Positions 34,934 through 46,031 of a DNA stretch of 64,000 nt are shown here, piece after piece. Origin of the DNA: Antennarius striatus (lineage: Eukaryota > Chordata > Actinopteri > Lophiiformes > Antennariidae); assembly GCF_040054535.1 (NCBI RefSeq), contig NC_090794.1:2169501-2233500 (forward strand), given 5' to 3'. A model generated the notes under the pieces. It did no database searches. It was not told where the DNA came from and saw only the letters and a list, made by a program, of their open reading frames with translations. The position numbers were made by a program, and so were the translations under genes. How positions within the stretch are numbered: position 1 is the first letter of the stretch; the number at the start of each line of letters is the position of its first letter.

Positions 34934-36010
34934 CGTGGTTTTAAAATGTGCACTGCGGGAAAAAAAAGTAAGAAATGTTTTATTTTGTCGGTTAGTTGGT
35001 CTAAAAATTTTTTTCTTTGACTGGTTGGTTAGTCTAAAAAAATGCTTGTTTTGGTGGGTCAGTTGGTCTCAGAAAAAAAAATTTTAAATAAAAAAAAAAG
35101 AAAAATGTTTTTAAAATAAAGTTATTTTTTAAAATATTTTTTTGGTGGATTGGTGGGTCTGAAGAGAATTTTTTAAAAAGAGTTTTTTGAATATTATTTC
35201 ATTTTTTGTAAAAAAAAAACAAAAAAAACTTTTTTTTAAGAAAATTTTAAAGAATTTTTTTTTTGGTAGGTCAGTTGGTCTGAGATTTTTTTTTAAATTT
35301 CCTAAGAAATTGTTTTTAATTAAAAAAAGAAAAAAAAGAAAAATGTTTTTAAAATAAAATGATTTTCTTTTAAAATGTTTCTTGTGGTTGGTTGGTCTGA
35401 AAACAATTTTTTAAAAAATTTTAATTTTATTTTTTTAAATGTTTTTTTTGCTTGGTTGGTTTTCTAAAAAATATTTTTCAGTTTTTTTGAAAAAATTTTT
35501 AAAATTGTTTTATTTTTATTTTTTAAACTGACCAAAAAACATTGTAAAAATTTTTTTTTTAAATTTTTGAAAAATGTTTTTGTGTTCGGTCAGTTTGTCT
35601 AAAAATTATTTTCTTTCCGACTGGATGGTAAGTCTAGAATTATTTTTTTTAAATAAAATTCTTTTTTATTAAATGTTTCTTGTGGTCAGTTGATTGTCTA
35701 AAATAAACTTTTTAACCATTTAAAAAAATTTTATTTAATCTTTTATAAAAAAAACTATATATTATTTAATATTTAAATATTTAAACAATGTTTTTGCGTT
35801 GGTTGATCATTCTAAGAAAACTTCATTTCTAATTGAAAAAAAAAAGTTTTACAATATTTTCTAAAAACTAAAGAAATTTTTTTTTTAATTTTTAAATTTT
35901 TAAAAAGAAAAAGAAAAATGTTATTAAAATAATTTTAAAAAATGTGTACCATGGTTGGTTGGTTGGTCTACAAACAATTTTGTTTCTAAATTTTTTAAAT
36001 AATTTTTAAA
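34861..36010 (+). repeat. AT-rich GTTGGTCT array, copy 1
   Basis: An A/T-run-rich stretch is punctuated every 60-130 bp by variants of GGTCAGTTGGTCTAAAAA (for example near 34,990, 35,055, 35,268, 35,385 and 35,955). The first 250 bp, starting inside the SINE-like repeat at TTAATTGGCTGGTCC, are repeated almost exactly from 39,547. No coding capacity is seen. It runs directly into the telomere-like array. Confidence 0.85.
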
Positions 36011-36011
36011 A

Positions 36012-39000
36012 TTATAAACCGAAACCCCCAACCCTAAACCCTAACCCTAACCCCCAACCGTAACCCCAACCCCTAAATTTAACCTCTAACCCTTACCCGA
36101 ATCTTAACCCTAACCCTACCATAACCCTAACCCTTACCCTAAACCCTGACCGTAATCCTAAACCCTACGCTAACCCCTAACCCTAATCGGAACCTAACAC
36201 CCAAACCTAACCCTATGATAACCCGAACCCTAACCTCTAACCCTAACCCGACCCTAACCCTAGTCCCTAATCCTAACCCTATTTCTAACCCTGACACAAA
36301 CCTCTGACCTCTAACCGTAACCCTAATCCCTAACGCTGACCCTAACCCTAACCTCTAACCCTAACCCTAACCCCTAACCCCAATCCTAACCCTAACCTAA
36401 ACCCCCAACCCTAACCCTAACCTAAACCCCCAACCCTAACCCTAACCCTGACCCTAACCTTAACCCCCAACCCAAACCCTAAACCCCTAACCCTAATTCT
36501 AACCCTAATCCTAACCTTAACTTTAACCACTTACCTTAATCATGACCGTAACCCTACCCTATAAACGTAACCCTTACACCCAACCCCAACCCTAAACCCT
36601 AACCCTAACCCCAACCGTAACCCTAAACCTATCCCTAACCCTAACCGTAATCCTAACCCTAACTCTACTTTAACCCTAAACCCTAACCCTAAACCTAACC
36701 CTGACTCTAACCCTAACACCAACTCATAACCCTAACCTAAACCATACCTTAATCCCTAACCTAACCCTAACTCTACCATACCCTATCCCTATACCCTAAA
36801 CCTAACCATAACCCCTAACCCAAACCCTAACCTTAACCCCCAACCCTAACCCCCTAGCCCTAATCTTAACCCTAATCCTAACCTTAACCGTAACCCCTAA
36901 CCCTAACCCCTAACCCCTAAATTTAACCTCTAACCCTTACCCTAATCCTAACCCTAACCCTATACCTTACCATAACCCCGACCCTAACCTCTAACATTAA
37001 CCCTAACCCTAACCCTACCATAACCCTAACCCTAACCCTAAACCCTAACTCTAACCCTAACCTCTAACCCTAACCCTAACCTCTAACCCTAACCCTACCA
37101 TACCCTAACCCTAAACCCTAACCATAACCCTAACCTTAACCCCCAACCCTAACCCTAACCCTCTAACCCTAAACCCTAACCCTAATCCTAAACCTAACCC
37201 TAACCCCAAACCCTAACCACTAACCCTTACCGTAACCCTAAGCCTATCCCTAACCCTAACCCTAATCCTAACGCTAACTCTACCCTAACCCTAACCCCTA
37301 ACCCTAATCCTAGCCCTGACTCTAACCCTTACACCAACTCCTAACCCTAACCTAAACCGTACCCTAATCCCTAACCTAACCCTAACTCTACCATACCCTA
37401 TCCCTATACCCTAAACCTAACCATAACCCCTAACCCAAACCCTAACCTTAACCCCCAACCCTAACCCTAACCCCCTATCCCTAATCTTAACCCTAATCCC
37501 TAACCCTAACCCTACCATAACCTAACCCCAGACCCTAACCTCTAACCCTAACCCTATGATAACCGGAACCCTAACCCCTAACCCAAACCATAACCTAACC
37601 CTAACCTCTAACCGTAACCCTACCCTAACCCTAGCCTCTAACCCTAATCCTAACCATATGTCTAACCCTAACACAAACCCCTAACCATAACCTTAACCTT
37701 AACCCTACCATACCCTAACCCTAAACCCTAACCCTATCCATAACCCCTAACCCTAACCCTAATCCTAACCCTAACCTAAAGCCCCAACCCTAAACCTAAC
37801 CTAAACCCCCAACCCTAACCCTAACCGTAACCCTAACCATAACCACTAACCCTAACCATAATCGTAACCCAATCCTCTAACCGTAACCCTAACCCCCAAC
37901 GCCAACCCTAACCCTAACTTTAACCCTAACCTAACCCTAACCCTAACCCTAACCCCTAACCCTAACCTCTAACCCTAACCCTGACCCTAACCCTAACCAT
38001 AACCACTAACCCTAACCATAATCCTAACCCTAACTTTAACCCTAACCTAACCCTAACCCCTAACCCTAACCCCTAACCCTAACCCCTAACCCTAACCTCT
38101 AACCCTAACCCTGACCCTAACCCTAACCCTAACCTCTAACCTTAACCCTACCATAACCCTAACCCTAACCCTAACCCTAACCCGAACCCGAACCCGAAAC
38201 CCTGACCTTAACCCTAACCCTATCCCTTACCATAACCCCGACCCTAACCTCTAACATGAACCCTAACCCTACCATAACCCTAACCCTAACCATAATCGTA
38301 ACCCTTTCCTCTAACCGAAACCCTAACCCCCAACCCCAACCCTAACCCTAACCCTAACTTTAACCCTAACCTAACCCTAACCCTAACCCCTAACCCTAAC
38401 CTCTAACCCTAACCCTACCATAACCCTAACCCTAACCCTAACCCGAAACCCTGACCGTAACCCTAACCCTATCCCTTACCATAACCCCGACCCTAACCTC
38501 TAACATGAACCCTAACCCTACCATAACCCTAACCCTAACCATAATCGTGACCCTTTCCTCTAACCGAAACCCTAACCCCCAACCCCAACCCTAACCCTAA
38601 CTTTAACCCTAACCCTAACTTTAACCCTAACCTAACCCTAACCCTAACCCCTAACCCTAACCTCTAACCCTAACCCAAACCCTAACCTTAACCCTAACCC
38701 TAATCCTAACCCTAACCTAAAGCCCCAACCCTAAACCTAACCTAAACCCCCAACCCTAACCCTAACCCTAACCCCTAACCCTAACCTCTAACCCTAACCC
38801 TGACCCTAACCCTAACCCTAACCCTAACCCTAACCCTAACCCTAACCATAACCATAACCACTAACCCTAACCATAATCGTAACCCTAACCCTAACTTTAA
38901 CCCTAACCTAACCCTAACTCTAACCCCTAACCCCTAACCCTAACCTCTAACCCTAACCCTAAACCTAACCCTGACCCTAACCCTAACCCTAACCCTAACC

Positions 39001-39531
39001 TCTAACCCTAACCCTACCATAACCCTAACCCTAACCCGAAACTCTGACCCTAACCCTAACCCTAACCCCTAACCCTAACCTCTAACCCTAACCCTGACCC
39101 TAACCCTAACCCTAACCATAACCATAACCACTAACCCTAACCATAATCGTAACCCTAACCCTAACTTTAACCCTAACCTAACCCTAACCCCGACCCTAAC
39201 CTCTAACATGAGCCCTAACCCTACCATAACCCTAACCCCAACCATAATCGTAACCCTTTCCTCTAACCGAAACCCTAACCCCCAACCCCAACCCTAACCC
39301 TAACTTTAACCCTAACCTAACCCTAACCCTAACACCTAGCCCTAAACCCCAACCCTAACCCTAACCCTGACCCTAACCCTAACCCTAACCCTAACCTCTA
39401 ACCTCTAACCCTAACCCTAACCCGAAACCCTGACCCTAACCCTAACCCTAACCCTAACCCTAACCCTAACCCTAACCCTAACCCCTAACCCTAAACCCTA
39501 CCCTACCCTAACCCCTAACCCTAACCCTAGG
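36012..39531 (-). repeat. Interstitial telomere-like array, CCCTAA orientation
   Basis: About 3.5 kb consists of CCCTAA and close variants (CCCTAACC, CCTCTAACC, CCATAACC, CCCCAACC), so the G-rich strand is the minus strand. The array is degenerate and has longer-period order: a phrase beginning CCCTATCCCTATACCCTAAA recurs at 36,781 and 37,396 (615 bp apart). CCCTTTCCTCTAACCGAAAC recurs near 38,302, 38,551 and 39,254. It is a telomere-derived satellite rather than a pristine telomere. The open frames within it are spurious. Confidence 0.95.
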
Positions 39532-39546
39532 CTTAGGGGTTAGGGT

Positions 39547-40741
39547 TAATTGGCTGGTCCCAAATTGCCCGTAGGAGTGAGTGTATGCGTGGTTTTAAAA
39601 TGTGCACTGCGGAAAAAGAAAGTAAGAAATGTTTTATTTTGTCTGTCAGTTGGTCTAAAAAAATTTTTTCTTTGGTTGGTCAGTCTAAAAAAAATGCTTG
39701 TTTTGGTGGGTCAGTTGGTCTCAGAAAAAAAAAATTTAAATAAAAAAAAAGAAAAATGTTTTTAAAATAAAATTATTTTTTAAAATATTTTTTGGTGGAT
39801 TGGTGGGTCTGAAGAAAATTTTTGAAAAATAATTTTTTAAATGTTATTTAATTTTTTGTAAAAAAACCCCCAAAAAACCCTTTTTTTAAAGAAATTTTTT
39901 TAAAAATGGTTTTTTTGGTAGGTCAGTTGGTCTGAGAATTTTTTTTTTAATTTCCAAAGAAATTGTTTTTAATTTTTTTTTAAAAACTGGGAAAAAATAA
40001 TAACAAATTTTTTGTAAAAAAAAAAAGAAAAATGTTTTTAAAATAAAATTATTTTTTAAAATATTTTTTGGTGGATTGGTGGGTCTGAAGAAAATTTTTG
40101 AAAAATAATTTTTTAAATGTTATTTAATTTTTTGTAAAAAAAACCCCCAAAAAACCCTTTTTTTAAAGAAATTTTTTTTAAAAATGGTTTTTTTGGTAGG
40201 TCAGTTGGTCTGAGAATTTTTTTTTTAATTTCCAAAGAAATTGTTTTTAATTTTTTTTTAAAAACTGGGAAAAAATAATAACAAATTTTTTGTAAAAAAA
40301 AAAAGAAAAATGTTTTTAAAATAAAATTATTTTTTAAAATATTTTTTGGTGGATTGGTGGGTCTGAAGAAAATTTTTGAAAAATAATTTTTTAAATGTTA
40401 TTTAATTTTTTGTAAAAAAAACCCCCCAAAAAACTCTTTTTTTAAAGAAAATTTTTTTAAAAATGGTTTTTTTGGTAGGTCAGTTGGTCTGAGAATTTTT
40501 TTTTTAATTTCCAAAGAAATTGTTTTTAATTTTTTTTAAAAAACTGGGAAAAAATAATAACAAATTTTTTGTAAAAAAAAAAAGAAAAATGTTTTTAAAA
40601 TAAAATTATTTTCTTTTAAAATGTTTCATGTGGTTGGTTGGTTGGTTGGTCTGAAAACAATTTTTGTAATTTTTAATTTAAAAAAAAAAAAAATTTTTTT
40701 AATGTTTTTTTTTGCTTGGTCGGTTGGTCTAAAAATATTAT
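39547..40741 (+). repeat. AT-rich GTTGGTCT array, copy 2, with 277-bp tandem units
   Basis: This starts with the same SINE-derived sequence as 34,861 (TTAATTGGCTGGTCCCAAAT) and follows copy 1 with small differences for over 250 bp. It then contains three near-identical tandem units with a period of about 277 bp: GGTGGATTGGTGGGTCTGAA begins at 39,794, 40,070 and 40,348. The units differ by only a few bases, so the expansion is recent or kept uniform by conversion. Confidence 0.9.
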
Positions 40742-40744
40742 AAT

Positions 40745-42989
40745 TAGGGTTAGGGTTAGGGTTAGTGGTTAGGGTTAGGGGTTACGGTTAGGATTTGCGG
40801 TTTGGGTTAGGGTTAGGGTTAGGGTTAGAATTAGGGTTAGGGTTAGGGTTAGTGGTTAGGGTTAGGGTTAGGGGTTAGGGTTAGCGGTTTGTGGTTTGGG
40901 TTAGGATTAGGGTTAGGATTAGGATTAGGGTTAGGGTTAGGGTTAGGGATAGGGATAGGGTTAGAGGTTAGGGTTAGGGTTAGGGTTAGAATTAGGGTTA
41001 GGGTTAGTGGTTAGGGTTAGTGGTTAGGGTTAGTGGTTGGGGTTAGGGGTTACGGTTAGGATTCGCGGTTTGGGTTAGGGTTAGGGTTAGGGTTAGAATT
41101 AGGGTTAGGGTTAGTGGTTAGGGTTAGCGGTTAGGGTTAGGGTTAGCGGTTAGGGTTAGAATTAGGGTTAGGGTTAGAGGTTAGGGTTAGAATTAGGGTT
41201 AGGGTTAGTGGTTAGGGGTTAGGGTTAGGATTAAGGTTAGGGTTTGGGTTAGGGTTAGTGGTTATGGTAAGGGTTAGGGTTAGGGGTTAGGGTAAGGGTT
41301 AGGTTTAGGGTTAGGGGTTAGTGTTAGGGGTTAGGTTTAGGGTTAGGGGTTAGGGTTAGGATTTGTGGTTTGGGTTAGGATTAGGGTTAGGATTAGGGTT
41401 AGGATTAGGATTAGGGTTAGGGTTAGGGTTAGGGATAGGGATAGGGATAGGGTTAGAGGTTAGGGTTAGGGGTTAGGGGTAAGGGTATGTTTAGGGTTAG
41501 GGTTAGGGTTAGGGTTAGAGGTTAGGGTTAGGGTTAGAATTAGGGTTAGGGTTAGTGGTTAGGGTTAGTGGTTAGGGTTAGTGGTTAGGGTTAGTGGTTA
41601 GGGTTAGGGGTTAGGGTTAGGGTTAGGGTTAGGGTTAGGGTTAGTGGTTAGGGTTAGGTGTTACGGTTAGGATTTGCGGTTTGGGTTAGGGTTAGGGTTA
41701 GGGTTAGAATTAGGGTTAGGGTTAGTGGTTAGGGTTAGGGTTAGGGTTAGCGGTTAGGGTTAGCGGTTAGGGTTAGAATTAGGGTTAGGGTTAGAGGTTA
41801 GGGTTAGAATTAGGGTTAGGGTTAGTGGTTAGGGTTAGGATTAAGGTTAGGGTTTGGGTTAGGGTTAGTGGTTAGGGTAAGGGTTAGGGTTAGGGGTTAG
41901 GGTAAGGGTAAGGGTTAGGGTTAGGGGTTAGGGTTAGGGTAAGGGTTAGGTTTAGGGTTAGGGGTTAGTGTTAGGGGTTAGGTTTAGGGTTAGGGGTTAG
42001 GGTTAGGATTTGTGGTTTGGGTTAGGATTAGGGTTAGGATTAGGGTTAGGATTAGGATTAGGGTTAGGGTTAGGGTTAGGGTTAGGGATAGGGATAGGGA
42101 TAGGGTTAGAGGTTAGGGTTAGGGGTTAGGGGTAAGGGTATGTTTAGGGTTAGGGTTAGGGTTAGAGGTTAGGGTTAGGGTTAGAATTAGGGTTAGGGTT
42201 AGTGGTTAGGGTTAGTGGTTAGGGTTAGTGGTTAGGGTTAGTGGTTAGGGTTAGGGGTTACGGTTAGGATTTGCGGTTTGGGTTAGGGTTAGGGTTAGGG
42301 TTAGAATTAGGGTTAGGGTTAGTGGTTAGGGTTAGGGTTAGGGTTAGCGGTTAGGGTTAGCGATTAGGGTTAGGGTTAGAATTAGGGTTAGGGTTAGAGG
42401 TTAGGGTTAGAATTAGGGTTAGGGTTAGTGGTTAGGGGTTAGGGTTAGGATTAAGGTTAGGGTTTGGGTTAGGGTTAGTGGTTAGGGTAAGGGTTAGGGT
42501 TAGGGGTTAGGGTAAGGGTTAGGGGTTAGGGTAAGGGTTAGGTTTAGGGTTAGGGGTTAGTGTTAGGGGTTAGGTTTAGGGTTAGGGGTTAGGGTTAGGA
42601 TTTGTGGTTTGGGTTAGGATTAGGGTTAGGATTAGGGTTAGGATTAGGGTTAGGGGTTAGGGTTAGGGTTAGAGGTTAGGTTAGGGATAGGGATAGGGTT
42701 AGGGTTAGAGGTTAGGGTTAGGGGTAAGGGTATGTTTAGGGTTAGGGTTAGAATTAGGGTTAGGGTTAGAGGTTAGGGTTAGAGGTTAGGTTAGGTTAAG
42801 TTAGGGATAGGGTTAGAGGTTTGGGTTAGGTGTCAGGGTCAGGGTTAGGGTTTAGAGGTTAGGGTTAGGGTTAAGGGTTAGGTTAGGTTAGGTTAGGTTA
42901 GGGTAGGGTTAGGGTTAGGGTTAGGGTTAGGGTTAGGGTTAGGGTTAGGGTTAGTGGTTAGGGTTAGGGGTTAGGGTAGAGGTTGGGTT
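40745..42989 (+). repeat. Interstitial telomere-like array, TTAGGG orientation
   Basis: About 2.2 kb of TTAGGG and variants (TTAGTGG, TTAGCGG, TTAGAGG, GGGATA). Higher-order units are obvious: GGGTATGTTTAGGGTTAG recurs at about 41,484, 42,137 and 42,728 (653 and 591 bp apart). ATTTGCGGTTTGGGTTAGGG-type phrases recur near 40,793, 41,052, 41,671 and 42,269. Orientation is opposite to the preceding array. Confidence 0.95.
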
Positions 42990-43321
42990 AACCCTAACCC
43001 TATCTTAAACAGTTTCTTATCCCTAATCCCTAACCTTATCCCTAACCCCTAACCCTAACCCTAACCACTAACCCTAACCTAACCTAACCCTTAACCCTAA
43101 CCCTAACCCTAACCCTAAACCGTAAACCTAACCCCTAACCCTAACCCTTAACCCTAACCTCTAAACCCTAACCCCTAACCCCTAACCCTAACCCTAACCC
43201 TAACCTCTAACCCTAACCCAAACCCTACCCTAACCTAACCCTAACCCTAACCCTAACCCTAAACCTAACCCTAACCCTACCCTAACCCTAACCTCTAACC
43301 CTAACCCTACCCTAACCCTAT
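42990..43321 (-). repeat. Short CCCTAA array after a head-to-head junction
   Basis: At 42985-42994 the repeat flips through the palindrome GGGTTAACCC from TTAGGG to CCCTAA and continues as CCCTAA variants for about 330 bp. A G-rich array meeting a C-rich array in this order is the arrangement expected when two chromosome ends join. Confidence 0.9.
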
Positions 43322-43490
43322 CTACAAGAAGGGCCCCTCCCTCCTCTGCTCAGCGCACTCAGCGCAGTGAGCACACTAAGTGTAGACACCGACGCATAGA
43401 GGAGCCAGTTCCCGTCCGTCACTTCAAAGAGCCGGCTTTCGGAGCCGTTACGTTGGCAAACGACATCTCTACCCGTTACCTCTAGATTTT
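43322..43490 (+). repeat. Non-telomeric spacer, possibly an hAT-like fragment
   Basis: Unique-looking sequence between the telomere-like array and AT-rich repeat. It includes CACTTCAAAGAGCCGGCTTT and CGGAGCCGTTACG, reminiscent of the GAGCCGGCTC ends of some fish hAT elements. The family is uncertain and only a fragment is present. Confidence 0.35.
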
Positions 43491-43709
43491 ATAAATTTTT
43501 ATTTGTTTCTTTATAAAAAAAATTTTTTAACATTTTTTAAAAACTTTTGTTTTTGGTCGTTCAGTTGGTCTAAGAATTGTATTTTTCAATATTTTAAAAA
43601 AAATGTTTTAAATTTTTTTTAAAAACCAAACAAAAAAACATTTTAAAATGTTTTGCCGGTCTGTTGGTCTAAAGAAATTGTATTTTATGGTTTAAAATAT
43701 TTTTTCCTT
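43491..43709 (+). repeat. AT-rich GTTGGTCT array, left of the transposon
   Basis: The same repeat as at 34.9-36.0 and 39.5-40.7 kb (CGTTCAGTTGGTCTAAGAAT, CTGTTGGTCTAAAGAA). It stops at 43,709 and resumes after 47,255, showing that the intervening element inserted into it. Confidence 0.8.
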
Positions 43710-43990
43710 GAAGGTCCCATATTATGTCTTTTTAACTTAATGTCATTCAGCTGCCAGATGTCCAACTAGACTGTATTCCAAATATTTTGACCTAAAGTGA
43801 TCTGTGGTCCTAAATATCAGCTTTTCAAAATCGCTCATCTGAGCTACTGACAAAACGCTTCGTTTCAGGCCTCCGGATACAGTATGTTAATGAGCTCCAC
43901 TGGTCCACGCCTCCTTCACCTGGGCCACGCCCCTCTGAAGGAGAGCGTTAGGCTAACGGGACACTGACCGGCATTACGTTTGTTAGCACT

Positions 43991-45397
43991 ATGGCGTTTG
44001 GAGGACCCATCGTGTCGCTCTACATTTATGACCCTGAGTCGGACCCAGAAGCGGGGGCTCCTAAAGAAACACCGACTGTGCGGCTGCAGCAGGATGTTTC
44101 TGAATGGTTAGTCCGTGTGAACGGTACTTAGTTGGTTCTGTTGTTTTGTTGTGTAACCTACGTCATCACAGGACGTTAGCATCGTCCGGTAGCTGCTTTA
44201 GCTTCTACTCCCGCCTCTCATCACAGTAATAATGTCACATGTCTTATTATGTGTTTAGTATGTGTACAGATGTGTTTACTGTTAAAATGTTCCTGTATTT
44301 CTATAAGTGACAGTAAAGTCTGATGGTGGTTCTGATAGTTATTACCATGTGGCTAATGCTAGCTTCTGCTCACGGCTAAGTGACTTTATTTTTCCATCAC
44401 ATTGATTTAACCCGTTACTGAGCTGCTAAATGTTTGAGGAAGTCCTCTGTGACAAGACACACGGAGCTGACACCTGCTACCATCACACCAGGTTAATGGT
44501 GAAATGATGGAACCATATTGCAGTGATGCCTTTATCTACTCTATTTTGAGGTGTCTTCACCTGTTGTACAGGTGTCCCTGTGGACACTGAATGTATGCCA
44601 ACAGAAGCAGAAAACAACTGCTGTTTCGAGATACAAGTAGAAGCTCACAGCTAAACCACAAAGTTATGTCTCTACGGTATTCGGCTACTTTTACAACTGT
44701 AAATTTAAATGACCTTTACCATGTTTTTCACTGTAGGTTCGGAGCCGTCTGCAGGAGGTTGATGAAGTTCTGTGCATGACTCAACATCCTGGGTTCCAGC
44801 CTGTGTGCCTAAACGTGTACACCCTACAAAGGGCCGGTCATGCACTGAGGGCCGAGTGTGGCCCTTCATGTCTGAGACCAATACATCGGTAAGTCGTTCT
44901 TTGAAAAATGTCGGAATAAAAACTAGTTGTCTTATTTTGCTTCATTAGGCATTCCTTCATTAATGCAGTAACATGACATATATAGGTACAACAAAGTCTA
45001 ATATATTGTATGTGTGACACCTTGATTTTTATCTTATTAATAGACATGTTGAACATTTTTTGGTATTCACAATCCATTTCTGTTGACATATACAAGCATT
45101 TATTTACATAAAACAATACATCCAATAATAATAATGAGAACACTGGAGCCATCATATCAGGAAATCAACAACAGTTGTAATACTCGGGATTGAAAACATT
45201 GTGAAATAAATAGTTTTGTGTCCTTTTTCTGTAGATGGTGCAGACATCTGGCCTATCGCACCTTTGTTGGCTGGTGCTGGGGCTACTTAGGACGCAGAAT
45301 CCGGGTTGTCATCCCAGCATGTGTGGTCCTTCACATACGCCAGGAGTTTCCTGAAGACAAAGGCCATTACGCTGGATTTAGACCGAGTCTTGGTTGA
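43991..45397 (+). pseudogene. P2X7-type C-terminal (zinc-binding) domain gene inside the transposon
   Basis: Four exons follow from junctions and frame: 43991-44106 (MAFGGPIVSLYIYDPESDPE...VSEW), 44572-44636, 44737-44888 (RLQEVDEVLCMTQHPGFQPV...LRPIHR) and 45235-45397 (WCRHLAYRTFVGWCWGYLGR...FPEDKGHYAGFRP). Trp/Cys/His spacing and the WGYLGRRIRVVIPACVVLHI block match the intracellular C-terminal domain of P2X7 receptors. In fish that domain also occurs in many stand-alone proteins. No channel membrane segments are present. The short second exon carries the expected Cys-Pro-Cys-Gly-His and MPTEAENNCC elements in different frames, because of what looks like a 4-bp insertion (AATG at about 44,589-44,592). 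This copy is therefore probably not functional unless splicing avoids it. Role unknown; zinc, nucleotide or DNA binding is conceivable. Confidence 0.65.
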
Positions 45398-45556
45398 ACC
45401 TGGTCATGTAGCTGGCAATGACCTCCTCCTTGTCCGGACGCTCATACTGGGCAGACAGATTTTCGAGGAGAGGAATGGACAACATCTCATTTGTGTATGG
45501 CACGGGGTCCACCAAGACTTTGTCACATATGGGGTTCAACATGTCAGCTACAAAAC
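45378..45556 (-). CDS. 3' exon of a transposon-encoded protein, convergent with the P2X7-domain gene
   Basis: On the minus strand an acceptor (attgaacag) opens a 179-nt frame reading FVADMLNPICDKVLVDPVPY, then SIPLLENLSAQYERPDKEEV and IASYMTRFNQDSV before a stop. Composition is that of a real protein and it resembles the C-terminal part of proteins I associate with fish DNA transposons, but I cannot name the family securely. Its upstream exons should lie to the right within the element; I could not delimit them. Its last 20 bases overlap the 3' end of the plus-strand gene. Confidence 0.5.
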
Positions 45557-45896
45557 CTGTTCAATAAAACACAAAGATAGATCTTTACTGTTATTGATAT
45601 GGTTTGATTCATTTCTTTGTTTAGAAAAATTGTGTGGATCTTGTAGAGGGGTACACCAAACGTAACGAAATAAGGAGCCAAAACAATATATGACATACAT
45701 GAATCTGTCTCAAAAATTTTTATACTAAGTCTTCACTTACTGTCTTGCTGGAATATTCTAATACACAACACTTATTTCTTACTGAACTACTATCAACACA
45801 TGTGCATTCACTAACACCTATAGATAACTATATTTAGAAAAGTAGTGTAACCAATTTTATTAAAACATTGTATGGAATATGACTTGTACATACCTT

Positions 45897-46031
45897 TACT
45901 TCAATAGTGGGACTGAAGAGTCCTGCAGGACAGCTGTGTACCAACAGTATGGGTGTCCACTGGGTCAGTTTGGCACCCCACGTCCCTTCAAGCTGTGGGC
46001 TGAATGGATGCACAAGGAAGAGGGACACTAG
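45897..46031 (+). CDS. Possible small exon in the transposon
   Basis: A plus-strand frame reads YFNSGTEESCRTAVYQQYGC, then PLGQFGTPRPFKLWAEWMHK and a stop soon after. A possible acceptor (cttcaatag) lies at its start. The Cys/Trp/aromatic-rich content looks like a compact domain rather than chance. It lies downstream of the P2X7-type gene's stop, so it could belong to a separate or alternatively spliced transcript. The opposite strand is also open for 105 codons, so strand choice is uncertain. Confidence 0.35.
   Translation, partial: YFNSGTEESCRTAVYQQYGCPLGQFGTPRPFKLWAEWMHKEEGH

Noticed and set aside
36540-36722. Gly-Leu repeat protein on the minus strand
   Set aside because: Translation of degenerate TTAGGG repeats.
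36012-43321. A true chromosome end
   Set aside because: Real genes lie on both sides, the repeats are degenerate with higher-order structure, and orientation flips. It is interstitial unless the assembly is wrong.
36012-43321. A CRISPR-like repeat array
   Set aside because: Period is 6-7 bp without spacers, and the DNA is vertebrate.
43991-45397. A host P2X7 receptor gene
   Set aside because: No extracellular or membrane-spanning part is present, and the exons lie between matching inverted ends in an interrupted repeat.
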